Shown one piece after another: positions 1 through 9,700 of a DNA stretch of 64,000 nt. The notes under the pieces were generated by a model. It searched no databases and was not told where the DNA came from. It saw only the letters and a list, made by a program, of their open reading frames with translations. This DNA is from Halostagnicola sp. A-GB9-2. Its GTDB lineage: Archaea; Halobacteriota; Halobacteria; Halobacteriales; Natrialbaceae. A program made the position numbers and the translations under genes. Position 1 is the first letter of the stretch; each line of letters starts with the position of its first letter. The DNA lies in NCBI RefSeq assembly GCF_030068615.1, contig NZ_JASJOC010000005.1, positions 62,001 through 126,000 on the forward strand. The letters run 5' to 3'.

Positions 1-1412
1 GGGCGATCACGGGCGCGAGTGCACTCGGCGGATCTGCGCTGGCGAACGATGACGGTAGCGAGACGGAACTCAGCGGCGGCGACAGTCGGTCGGGGGACGC
101 ACATAACGCGATCGTCGTTATCCCTGACGGGGCAGGCCAGGCCCACATCAGCGGTGCTCGATACCTGAAGGCGTGGCGGGAAGATCCGGAGGAGTTCCCA
201 CTGAACATTACGCCTGACGGAACGTCCCTCAACGTCGACCGCGCCGAGCAGATCGGAGGAATGAGCACCCAACCCGACGATCCGGATCAATTGATAACTG
301 ACTCCGCGGCGGCGGGGACGGCGATGGCGACGGGGACGAAGATCTATTCCGGTGCAATCAGCGGAATCGGAACGGAAGAAAACTTCACACCGGTGCGTAC
401 GATCCTGGAAGCAGCTCACGACGCAGGGATGGCCACCGGCTTGGTGACGACCACTGAGATCACCCATGCGACGCCTGCAAAGTTTGCCTCCCACGTCCCC
501 GATCGGGGGATGGGCGAAGAGATCGCTCGGCAGTACGTCGAGAACGCGACCGTTGACGTATTACTGGGTGGCGGAAAGCACCACTTCGATCCGGAAGAGC
601 GAGAAGACGGCGAGGACCTGATCGCCTGCGCTCAAGAGCAAGGCTACCAGTACGTCGAGACTGACGACGAACTCGACAGCGTCGACTCGAGAAAAGTCCT
701 CGGGTTGTTCGGGAGCGAAACTGACCGGTCGACTCACATGAGCTACTACGTTGACCGCGAGTATGTCGGGGATACGGACGAACCTGATCTCGTCGATATG
801 ACCGAGATGGCGATCGAGACGCTTTCGAAGTGCGACAACGGATTCTTTTTGATGATCGAATCCGGCCGGGTTGATCACCAGGGTCACGCCCACGACAACG
901 CGATCACTCACGAACAACTCGAGTGCGACGAGGTGTTCGGGACTGTTCTGGACTACGTCGAGGATCCTTCGACGCCGGAGACGTTTGCAATGCAGGTCGC
1001 CGACCACGAGACCGGCGGAATGTCACTCGGTGCGGACGCGTACGACATGGATTGGGAGGCGATCGACAATATTCGCGCGAGCCTCGAGTATCTCGACGAC
1101 GCGATGGACGACTATCAGGGTACTGACGAAGTCGCCGAACTCATCGAGAAACGCACCGGCCTCGAGCTCAGTTACGGCGAGTTGATGGATGCAACAGGCG
1201 GTCAGCTCACCGACGTGCTCAATGCTCGCACGCAAATGGGATGGTCTTCCGACTCGCATACGGCGGAGGAAGTTCCGGCCTACGCCCACGGACCGAACGC
1301 CGAATTCTTCGGTCGATACTTCGACAACACGGAGGTTTCAGTCGGGATCGCAGACGTACTCGGCCTCGAGTTCGAGCCCGGTCAAGAGATCGATTACGAG
1401 TACCAAGAATGA
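1..1412 (+). CDS. Secreted alkaline phosphatase, 5' partial
   Basis: The reading frame is open from base 3 to the stop, so the gene begins before the window. The ATG at 261 is internal. The first visible residues (AITGASALGGSALAND) look like the end of a Tat/Sec signal peptide, which implies export. The PhoA-type alkaline phosphatase fold is supported by the metal-binding IPDGAG motif near the start and by the nucleophile context TDSAAAGTAMATG, with the catalytic Ser at about base 303. Further metal-site motifs are THATPAKFASH, ESGRVDHQGHAHD, VADHETGG and the late SHTAEEVPAYAHGP. All metal-ligand regions are present, so it is probably active. It would hydrolyse phosphomonoesters outside the cell, in keeping with the phosphate genes further along the window. 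The exact substrate cannot be read from the sequence. Confidence 0.93.
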   Translation, partial: AITGASALGGSALANDDGSETELSGGDSRSGDAHNAIVVIPDGAGQAHISGARYLKAWREDPEEFPLNITPDGTSLNVDRAEQIGGMSTQPDDPDQLITDSAAAGTAMATGTKIYSGAISGIGTEENFTPVRTILEAAHDAGMATGLVTTTEITHATPAKFASHVPDRGMGEEIARQYVENATVDVLLGGGKHHFDPEEREDGEDLIACAQEQGYQYVETDDELDSVDSRKVLGLFGSETDRSTHMSYYVDREYVGDTDEPDLVDMTEMAIETLSKCDNGFFLMIESGRVDHQGHAHDNAITHEQLECDEVFGTVLDYVEDPSTPETFAMQVADHETGGMSLGADAYDMDWEAIDNIRASLEYLDDAMDDYQGTDEVAELIEKRTGLELSYGELMDATGGQLTDVLNARTQMGWSSDSHTAEEVPAYAHGPNAEFFGRYFDNTEVSVGIADVLGLEFEPGQEIDYEYQE

Positions 1413-1422
1413 TAGATCCTGA

Positions 1423-1572
1423 TTCGAATGCTTTGAGATCTCCCTGAAAGAAGCCGTGTACAACCTTTTTTCGTGGGTTCGGGACAATATTGATTGAGTC
1501 GTTAATGACCTCATGAACGAAATCGACCACCTCTTTGTTCCCTTAACAGCCGAGGGTCATGTACAAATCTGA
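1423..1572 (+). pseudogene. Short remnant of an unidentified protein C-terminus
   Basis: One frame reads FECFEISLKEAVYNLFSWV, then RDNID, an in-frame TGA, then VVNDLMNEIDHLFVPLTAEG and HVQI followed by a stop. The amphipathic, protein-like composition continuing on both sides of the stop suggests a decayed 3' gene end with no start codon. I do not recognise the family with certainty. Confidence 0.3.
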
Positions 1573-1851
1573 GTCACGGTCTCAAGAAATATATTTCATT
1601 GAATGAATAGCGTGGATGCTATGAAGTGCTTGATTTGGTAGACTCTCACGCTAAGATTGACGCAGAACGTGTTCAAATGATCCGTATTGAACTGCCCATG
1701 TGGTTTTATCAAGTCGTGAATTTGAATCACTGTTAGTTATTGAGAAATTATTAGGTGGAATAATTACCAATAATATTTCTTTCTCCCATATACTGTTGGA
1801 TCCAAAGACTTATTTAGTTTAAAACTCGAACATGAGTGAAGAAGAACCAAT
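1573..1851. other. AT-rich intergenic region with promoter for the glycosyltransferase
   Basis: Base composition falls sharply here compared with the alkaline phosphatase gene. A TATA-like stretch (acttatttagttt, about 1808-1820) lies some 30-40 bases before the ATG at 1852 and is the likely promoter. No ORF of note was seen. Confidence 0.4.
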
Positions 1852-3282
1852 ATGGGCAATGAGTCTGGAGTTATACGGCCAGCCGAATCGAATATAAATA
1901 ACCAATGGCCGTTTACCCTCAAACGGTATGTGATGGCTATTACATTAATTGGTATAGGGTTGGCGATACTATTCGCTCCAATACCGCATATTGGACAACC
2001 AATTTATATATTATATTCCTCTCCGCTATTCCTCCTATTGCTATTAGGATGGTATTTTGGACGAACAGGATTGGCAACATTAGCTCATTACAAACATCGG
2101 AAGAAAAGTAAGATTTCTATTGATGGAGATTTAGGTGATAGAGATGCTACACCGTCAGTATCATTTCTCACACCAGCATACAATGAGGCGAAAGACATTG
2201 GTAGTGTCGTTGAAGCTATCAGCAACTTAGACTACGATGGAGATATTGAGACAGTAGTAGTTGATGATGGTTCTGAAGATGGAACATGGTATGTTCTAAA
2301 GGCGCTAGAAGAGGTGTATCCTAATCTAAGGGTATTCACACAAGAGAATGGAGGATCTGCTTCAGCAAGGAATACCGCTCTCACAAAAGCAACGAATGAA
2401 ATTGTCATTAGCCTAGACGCAGATACAGTATTACACAGTAATTCACTGAAGGAAATTGCTCGACACTTCACATCAGATGAGATTGTTGCTGTTGGAGGAA
2501 ATGTCTCTGTAGAAAATAGAGATCACTGGTGGGCAAAGGCACAAATCTTCGACTATGCACTAGCAATGGAGATTGGACGAATGTTCCAAAGTCGATTAGG
2601 ATATGTCCTTTGTCTTAGTGGAGCATTCGGTGCATTTCGAAGAGAAACGTTGATAGAAGCAGGTGGGTGGACAGATCATTGGCTCTATTCAGACGACTTT
2701 GAAGTCTCTGTGCGTATGCATGAATATGGAAAGATTCGATATACTCCATCTGCTCAAGCAGATACCATCGTTCCAACAACATTCAAAGGTTGGTTTGATC
2801 AACGAAAAACATGGGCACAGAGAGGGATTTCAGTCATGCTTCTGCATCATAAAAAACAACTGAACTTTAAAGAAGGGATGATTGGAATCATTGGATTACC
2901 TCTTAGAGCATTGCTTACATCTTTGATTATTATTGAAGTGATACTTTTCCTACTTACAATAGCTATTGGTCCAGAACCATTCTTCCAATCAGTAGGGTGG
3001 GTATTGGCAGTTGGAATGTTCAGTATGACTGGCTTCTGTGCTATCGTTGTTGGTATCCTCTCTGTCCTCATAGTCAATGATCAACCGATTGATTACGGTG
3101 GATGGGTTATTGCATATCTCTTAATCTACCGACCTCTGCATGGGTTTGTACGTCTCTATGGATTTGGACAAGCCATTTGGTGGGAGATCAGTAGCTTTGG
3201 TGGATCACTTCGATCTAACCCAACTCACTATCTTCAGGAGAAGGTGCTCTCAAAGCAGAAGACTGTCGAAACTGCTGATTGA
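1852..3282 (+). CDS. Membrane glycosyltransferase, family 2
   Basis: Length 476 aa. There are two hydrophobic N-terminal segments (about residues 25-45 and 52-68), then a GT-A catalytic domain starting at SVSFLTPAYNEAKDIG. Visible motifs are VVDDGSEDG (nucleotide-sugar binding), SLDADTVL (DxD-type metal site), YSDDFEVSVRM (catalytic acid region) and RKTWAQRG, a loose version of the QxxRW signature of processive synthases. Three or more membrane helices follow at the C-terminus. It probably polymerises or transfers sugars at the membrane for extracellular polysaccharide. No partner genes are adjacent. Its AT-rich sequence and codons such as ATA and TTA differ from the neighbours, which suggests recent acquisition. 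The substrate is unknown. Confidence 0.88.
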   Translation: MGNESGVIRPAESNINNQWPFTLKRYVMAITLIGIGLAILFAPIPHIGQPIYILYSSPLFLLLLLGWYFGRTGLATLAHYKHRKKSKISIDGDLGDRDATPSVSFLTPAYNEAKDIGSVVEAISNLDYDGDIETVVVDDGSEDGTWYVLKALEEVYPNLRVFTQENGGSASARNTALTKATNEIVISLDADTVLHSNSLKEIARHFTSDEIVAVGGNVSVENRDHWWAKAQIFDYALAMEIGRMFQSRLGYVLCLSGAFGAFRRETLIEAGGWTDHWLYSDDFEVSVRMHEYGKIRYTPSAQADTIVPTTFKGWFDQRKTWAQRGISVMLLHHKKQLNFKEGMIGIIGLPLRALLTSLIIIEVILFLLTIAIGPEPFFQSVGWVLAVGMFSMTGFCAIVVGILSVLIVNDQPIDYGGWVIAYLLIYRPLHGFVRLYGFGQAIWWEISSFGGSLRSNPTHYLQEKVLSKQKTVETAD

Positions 3283-3303
3283 ATGATGTAGAATACATTA
3301 GAA

Positions 3304-4210
3304 TTAATTACCCATTTTAGGTATAGGGAGTTGATCAAGAGCGGTATCAATCGCTGTTGTGAGTTCAGAATGTGAGTCAAATACTGGTTGCTAAGCGCTG
3401 ATCAGAACTGTCTCCAGCACTCCCCGACCGGGTTTAGTTCAGGGGGATATGCTGGCAACCTCACGAAGGCGAGGTCGTCACGGGCCGCTAGATCCGTTAC
3501 GGCCGACGCCTGAAAGTACGGCGCTCAATCTAACACAACGATCAAGTCATCTTTGAATTCCCCAAATATTCTGAGAAGGGAATGTTCCGCGTGATCGGCG
3601 GTAACGTACTCTTCAAATCGAGAGAAAAAGTGATCACCGTCCTCGGAGATCGCGCCTAGCAGACACGTCCAGTCACGTGTCCGGATAATTCGACAGACGG
3701 CCGCGTTCCGCGAGGAAACCACATGGCACGCGACTCAGCTTGCACGGATTTCTTGGTTTGATCGGTACAGACTACTGTGGCGTCCATTTCCCGCCGCTTT
3801 TTTAAGCAACCGCCGACAACCCGGGATTGAGTACTCGACATTGTACATCTCGTCGAGATACTGCTGGACGAGCGCCGGCGCGTCAACGCCAACTTCTTCG
3901 GGAGATTTGTGGACCATTTCTTCGAACTCTTTTCACTTTTGTTCTGATATCTTTCGTTTTCTCCCAGGTTGATGCACATAAGCAACAGCCTGCTCAAGCG
4001 ACTCGTCAGTGTCGAGTCCTTGAGCCAGCTATAGATTGTCCGTCTTTGTACGTCGTACCACTCGGCTAGTTCAGTCTTCGTAAGACCGTTTTTGTATGCT
4101 ATTGCTGCCAATAGCCGTTGTGTTGGCTTTTTTCCTTCCACCTTGTCGAGGGCTGTTTGTAATTCCTCGACAGAGATTTCGTCGAGATGCTCCACTGCAT
4201 TCAACAACAA
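3304..4210 (-). pseudogene. Decayed IS630-type transposase
   Basis: The 5' part (from 4210) encodes a helix-turn-helix region with KNGLTKTELAEWYDVQRRTI and YSWLK, typical of the IS630 N-terminus. Matching pieces then continue in different frames: VHKSPEEVGVDAPALVQQYL, RREMDATVVCTDQTKKS (first catalytic Asp region), CLLGAISEDGDHFFSRFEEY, DDLIVVLD (second Asp), then after an in-frame stop LPAYPPELNPVGECW (Glu region), and finally ELTTAIDTALDQLPIP. At least three frame changes and two in-frame stops are visible, so it is inactive. The 3' end lies 22 bases past the glycosyltransferase stop. Confidence 0.82.
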
Positions 4211-4357
4211 TGACTGAGTAAAAAGTTCTAACGGCTATTATAGTGATTCAACACAACCTTCAACGATAGCAGAAATAAGGCGCCCCATCTATTCTCGCAC
4301 GGAGTACGATTGGCCCGTCCAACCTGATGTCAACTCATCGCGTATCGGCGCGATTTC

Positions 4358-4579
4358 TCACGGGTGTCCATATTGGTCCCGCCCAGACTCTTCTTGTTCT
4401 GGCCCCTGTTGGCGGATTTCGTACACTCGCTCACGCGGAATTCGCATGATTTCACCGCCGCGAGTGGACTCGCTCTTGAACCGCCAGACTCCGGATGTCG
4501 ATTCGTATTCTAACTTCTCGACCATTGTCGTCTCGGACCCCGAGGGTGTCTCGTATGTGATCGTTTTAGCGCTCATCAT
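4358..4579 (-). CDS. Small acidic hypothetical protein, 73 aa
   Basis: The ORF begins MMSAKTITYETPSGSETT, so the start may be 4579 or 4576. It has charge-rich, haloarchaeal-type composition with a short beta-rich pattern (VEKLEYESTSGVWRFKSE) and an acidic tail ending GRDQYGHP. There are no cysteines, membrane segments or recognised motifs. It stands alone next to the transposase remnant, which makes it either accessory DNA or a short conserved haloarchaeal protein. The function is unknown. Confidence 0.5.
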   Translation of the reverse strand: MMSAKTITYETPSGSETTMVEKLEYESTSGVWRFKSESTRGGEIMRIPRERVYEIRQQGPEQEESGRDQYGHP

Positions 4580-5202
4580 TATAGTCGTTGCTCAGCGGTA
4601 AAATAACGGTTTATAGTAGTGATACTGTGAGCAAAAGAGAAATATTGAGAAGCGACTAGGCGCCGCGAAGCAAGGACCGAACGATGGATGGTGTTCGAAT
4701 TTTGGCGGGATCCGTATTCATTTTACCGTCCGAGTCGTACGATCTAGTTGCTTGTTCGATGATGCCTCTCTTTCTCGTCTGTTTCTGAGATGTATTTTGT
4801 GTTCATAGTGTGAATCTATATATTTTGCAGTCATTATAAAATATGAACGGGGTTGGGATCGAACGAATGTCTTAACTCTAGCCGATTGAAGTCCTTCTAA
4901 CTATGTATGTAATATATCTATGTCAAACACAAAATTAGCATATTTGTTAATTAATTCAAATCTTCTAATGTCTCCTTCTAATATTAGATGCGTTATCTTC
5001 GGGATCTAATTCTACTTAGCTCGTAGTTGTGGAATTTTGAGAGGTCGATATAGTGTTGTTTAATATAAACAATTAGATTACGTTAGAAATAACTTATCTC
5101 GAGACTAGCACCCGTCCGACGGACCGAACAGTCGGGCTTCGTCTTCCCACGGCGTGGGAACTCTCGACGCGTGAAATATCCGTGCGGGACGACGTATCGA
5201 CC
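4580..5202. other. AT-rich gap without recognisable genes
   Basis: About 620 bases with no plausible coding sequence. Composition is strongly AT-rich, especially 4800-5090, and returns to typical coding GC only near 5100. It is consistent with the boundary of the acquired segment containing the glycosyltransferase and transposase remnant. Start-proximal sequence for the downstream ATPase lies at its end. Confidence 0.4.
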
Positions 5203-6522
5203 ATGGAAGCAACCCCTCCCCGACCGGACGACGAAGTCAGGCGGGCGGTTGTCGACGGCGTTCGAACCGTCCGAATCCCTGGCGGCGATCCGATCAGCGA
5301 GCAACTCCTCGAGGAAGTTATCGTCGAGGACGGAATCGTCACGTTCGTGGTGAACTTCGGCCGACTCGACCAACCCATGGCGAATCGGCTTACCGATCAG
5401 TTACGGGGTGTTGCCCTCGCGACGCCGGATGTCGAACACACTCGAGTCGAGGCGGTCGAGGCGGAGGCACCCGAAACCGGGTTGCCGGTCACGGGAGTCG
5501 AGTCGCTGATCGCTGTCGGAAGCGCGAAAGGCGGCGTCGGGAAGACGACGATTGCGGTCTCGCTCGCGCGAGCGCTCGATGCGGCAGGGCTAGACGTCGC
5601 CGTGTTCGACGCCAACGTCCACGCACCCGATGCGCCGGATCTGCTGGATACGGAAGGGCCCGTCCAGTCGACGCCTTCGGGAAGTCCGATGCCCGTACTG
5701 GCCGACGGGATCGAAGTTATGAGCGTCGAACTGATCGCCGAGGACGGACCGGTCGCCTGGCGCGGAGCCATGGTCCACGACGTCGTAACCGATCTGCTCG
5801 GCAACGCCGTTTGGGAGGGCCGAGACGTGTTGCTCGTCGATCTTCCACCCGGAATCGGCGAGGCCGTGACGACCCTCGTCCAGCAGGCCCCGCTTGACGG
5901 CGGATTGCTCGTCAGTACGCCCACCAGCGCGGGCGCTCGGTCGACGGAACGAACCGGTGCTCTGTTCGAGGCCTACGGCGTTCCGACGATCGGCGTCGCC
6001 CCGAATATGGTTGCGACCGAGGGCGAGGATCTCGAGTCTCCGTATGCGTGCGATAGTCGATCTCTCACGAACGAGATCGACTCCGTCGATCCGGTAAACG
6101 AATCACTCGAGCCAATTCCGTTCGATCCGGCACTTCGCGATCCGCTGACGATGGACGTCGTCGAGCCGTCGACGCCGGGGGAGGAGGCGATCGTCTCACT
6201 CGCAACGTGCGTACAGGAGTTTCTCTCGGGGTCGACCGGACCCGAGGTGCCCGAGGAGGCCGTCGATCTTCGCGGACTTCCACCGACGAGCGTCCGCCGG
6301 CAGGCGATCGCCGAATTCGGCGTCGCCGACGACTCGCCGGTCTCGATCGTGATGCGCGGAGATGCGGAAGAACTCTCCGAGGTGGTCGAACAGCGCCTCG
6401 AGTACGACGGGCGCTCACTCGCGCGAACGACGATCGACGACCTCGGCCGCGACGGGTGGCTACTTGAACTCAAGGCCGAAGCCGACGCATCGACTCCATC
6501 GACGTCGGAGCCGGCGGCGTAG
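5203..6522 (+). CDS. Mrp/ApbC-type P-loop ATPase (Fe-S carrier family)
   Basis: From the ATG at 5203 the protein is 439 aa. An in-frame GTG at 5182 would add 7 residues. Residues 1-90 resemble the MIP18/DUF59-like N-terminal domain of Mrp proteins. The ATPase core begins at VGSAKGGVGKTTIAVSLARA, the deviant Walker A of the Mrp/Nbp35/MinD class. Further motifs are VAVFDANVHAPDAPDLL and LLVDLPPGIGEA. The C-terminal 90 residues (from about VDLRGLPPTSVRRQ) form an extra domain with a DUF2249-like look. Mrp proteins carry or load Fe-S clusters. Sitting directly before a multi-cluster molybdoenzyme operon, this one plausibly helps assemble its Fe-S centres (inference). The canonical CxxC near the C-terminus of Mrp/Nbp35 is not evident. 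Confidence 0.85.
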   Translation: MEATPPRPDDEVRRAVVDGVRTVRIPGGDPISEQLLEEVIVEDGIVTFVVNFGRLDQPMANRLTDQLRGVALATPDVEHTRVEAVEAEAPETGLPVTGVESLIAVGSAKGGVGKTTIAVSLARALDAAGLDVAVFDANVHAPDAPDLLDTEGPVQSTPSGSPMPVLADGIEVMSVELIAEDGPVAWRGAMVHDVVTDLLGNAVWEGRDVLLVDLPPGIGEAVTTLVQQAPLDGGLLVSTPTSAGARSTERTGALFEAYGVPTIGVAPNMVATEGEDLESPYACDSRSLTNEIDSVDPVNESLEPIPFDPALRDPLTMDVVEPSTPGEEAIVSLATCVQEFLSGSTGPEVPEEAVDLRGLPPTSVRRQAIAEFGVADDSPVSIVMRGDAEELSEVVEQRLEYDGRSLARTTIDDLGRDGWLLELKAEADASTPSTSEPAA

Positions 6523-6771
6523 TCGTCCGAGGCGAGCGGTACTTGCGACAACGCTTCGGTGGATTTCTCCCTCGTATAAAGCACCGTTATTCGGTGGGTT
6601 TTGGCCGAGCAACCCCCAGAACGTGGGAAGAGCCGATTTTAGTTAACCAATAGGCCGCGGAGTTTTGCCTGTGATGGCATACGGACAATCCACGACCGAC
6701 CGGCACCGCCCGAAACGGCGGACGAGGGAATCGCCATCCGACTCCCCGCGCTCTGGATATGGGGTGGGACG
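6523..6771. promoter_or_regulatory. Intergenic region upstream of the molybdoenzyme operon
   Basis: About 250 bases without a gene. An AT-rich element (ttttagttaacc, about 6635-6647) is the most TATA-like sequence and would give a leader of about 100 bases. A second possibility is the ggatatgggg near 6755, close to the ATG. No clear operator was seen. Confidence 0.3.
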
Positions 6772-9700
6772 ATGAGCGAGTCGGACGATGGCCGAACGAG
6801 CGGATCGGATGCGGACGGCTTCGATCTGACGCGGCGAGAACTCGGTGCGGCCGCCGTGGGCGTCGCCGGGGCGTCCGGGTTAGGACTGCTCGGCCTTCGT
6901 CGACTCACGAGCGACACCGACGAAGAGGACGACGGTCCCATGAATCCATTCGAAGAGTACCCTAACCAGGGGTGGGAAGAGCACTACCGCGACGTGTGGG
7001 AACCCGACGACTCCTACATGCTCACGTGTACGCCCAACGACACCCACAACTGTTACCTCGAGGCGTCGATCAAGAACGGCGAGATCACTCGCCTCGGTCC
7101 CTCGATGAACTACGGCGAGGCGACCGATCTCGAGGGGAACGAGGCGACCCAGCGCTGGGATCCGCGGGTCTGTAACAAGGGGCTGGCGATGATCGAGCGC
7201 TTCTACAGCGAACGCCGAGTGAAAGACCCGATGGTCCGGGAAGGGTTCATGGAGTGGGTCGAAGACGGCTTCCCGCGGGACGACGACGGCTCCATGCCCG
7301 AAGCGTACGCCAACCGCGGCGAGGACGACTTCATCCGCGTCGACCACGAGGCGGCCTACGACCTCGCTGCGCGGACGTTCCTCGAACTCACCGAGTTCTA
7401 CAGCGGCGAGTCGGGGATGCAGTCCCTCCTCGAGCAAGAGTACGACGAGCGCGTCGTCGAACAGACTCAGGGCGCGGGTGTTCGTTCGATGAAGTTCCGG
7501 GGCGGGATGCCCCTACTCGGGGTCATCAAGCTCTGGGGGCAGTACCGCAACGCGAACTCGATGTCACTGTTGGACAACTACGTCCGTGACGTCGACGAAG
7601 ACGAGGCACTCGGCGCGGTCGGGCTCGACAACTACTCGTTTCACACCGACCTGCCGCCGGGCCACACGATGGTCACCGGCCAGCAGACGGTCGACTTCGA
7701 CCTCTCGAGCGTCGAGCAGGCCGACCACGTCGTCGTCGCCGGGCTCAACTTTTTGACGACGAAGATGGCCGACTGTCACTGGTTGACCGAGGCCCGACTG
7801 AAAGGGACGAAGGTTACGGGAATCTTCACCGACTACAACGCGACCGCCTCGAAGTGCGACGAACTGATTACCGTCAGACCCGCCACCGACTCGGCGCTGT
7901 TCCTCGGCGCGGCACGCGTGCTCATCGAGGAGGAACTGTACGACGAGGACTTCGTCCGTCGGTACACCGACCTCCCCCTGCTGGTCCGCATGGACACCAA
8001 CGAGATGCTTCGCGCGAGCGACGTCTTCGAGGGCTACGAGCCCGGGGAGTTGGAGAAGACCCGAACCGTCAACGGTGACGCTGGCCGGCCGGATGCCGGC
8101 TCGCTCAACCTCGACGAACAGATCATTACCAAGGACTTGCGCGGCGAGTGGGGCGACTTCGTCGTCCGCGACGAGGAAAGCGGCGAGTTCGAAGCGGTTA
8201 CTCGAGATGACATCGGCGACGACTTCGACACGCAGGCGTCGCTCGAGGGTAGTTTCGAGGTCGAGCTCGCGGACGGCGCGAATTCGTCGGATTCGCAAAC
8301 GGCCGGCGAAGCCGGCGATGGAGAGACCGTCGAAGTCCGGCCGGTGTTCGACCTGATCAGCGAGCACTTGCTCGAGACCTACGACCTCGAGTCGGCCGCC
8401 GATGTCGTCGGGACGGACCCCCAGGCCGTCGAAAACTTGGCCCACGACTTCGCGGATAACCGGGAAGAGACCCTCGTGCTGACCGGTATGGGGCCGAACC
8501 ACTACACCAACGCGGACCAGAAGGACCGCGCGGTCTTCCTGCTGGCGTCGCTGACGCGAAACGTCGGCTATCAGACCGGCAACGTCGGAAGCTACTCTGG
8601 CAACTACCGCTCGGCGTACTTCAACGGGCTTCCGAACTATTCCGACGAAGACCCGTTCGACATCGAACTCGATCCGGACGAGCCAGCAAGTGTCGACCAG
8701 CGTTACGACGAACAGTCGGCGCACTTCTATACGAACTTAGACGAGCCCCTCGAGGTCGACGGCGAGTACTTCCAGGGCGACTCGCACATGCACACGCCGA
8801 CGAAGTCGCTGTGGGTGTCAGGGTCGAATTCGATCCTCGGCAATGCGAAGGGTGCGTACAAAATTATCGAGAAGATGCTTCGCACCGGGAAGATCGAGGC
8901 CTTCTTCACCAACGAATGGTGGTGGACGATGACCTGCGAGTACTCCGATATCGTCTTCCCGGTCGATTCGTGGGCCGAACACCACGTCAACGACATCACC
9001 GCCTCGGTCACCAACCCGTTTATTACGACGATGCCCGAAACTGGGATCGATCGGATCTACAACACCCGAAACGACGCCCAACATTACAAGGGCGTCGCCG
9101 CGGAGCTTGCGGAAATAACTGACGACGACCGATTCAACGACTACTGGGAGTTCATCGACGAAGACGACTACCAGGCGAAACCGTACCTCCAGCGGATCAT
9201 CGACAACTCGAACACCGTCTCCGGCTACGATGTCGATGAGCTACTCGAGGACGCTGAAGAAGGGACGCCGGCAATCATCATGACACGGAGTTATCCCAAG
9301 CGAGTCGGCAACGAGCAGATACAGGATGACGACCCGTGGTACACGAAATCGGGTCGCCTCGAGTTCTTCCGCGAGGAGGAGGAGTTCGCCGAAGCGGGCG
9401 AGAACATCCCGCTTCATCGAGAACCGATGGACGCGACGCCGTACGAGCCGAACGTCATCGTCGACGACAGCGACAGCCCCGTGATTGACCCGGAGACGCC
9501 CGAAGACCGGGGCTGGGATAGCGAGGCGAAAGTCCAGAGCACGAACGACCGACAGGTTCGCAACGTGATCAAGTCCCCGAGCGAACTGGTCGACAGCACG
9601 CACCCGCTGACCGACCTCGACGAGGGCTATGATTACGTCTACATGACGCCGAAGTACCGCCACGGGACCCACACCTTCGCGAACGCGCTCCCGAATATTG

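Noticed and set aside
7564-8724. Long antisense frame over the molybdoenzyme catalytic gene
   Set aside because: High-GC haloarchaeal genes produce such shadows. The sense frame has clear molybdopterin motifs.
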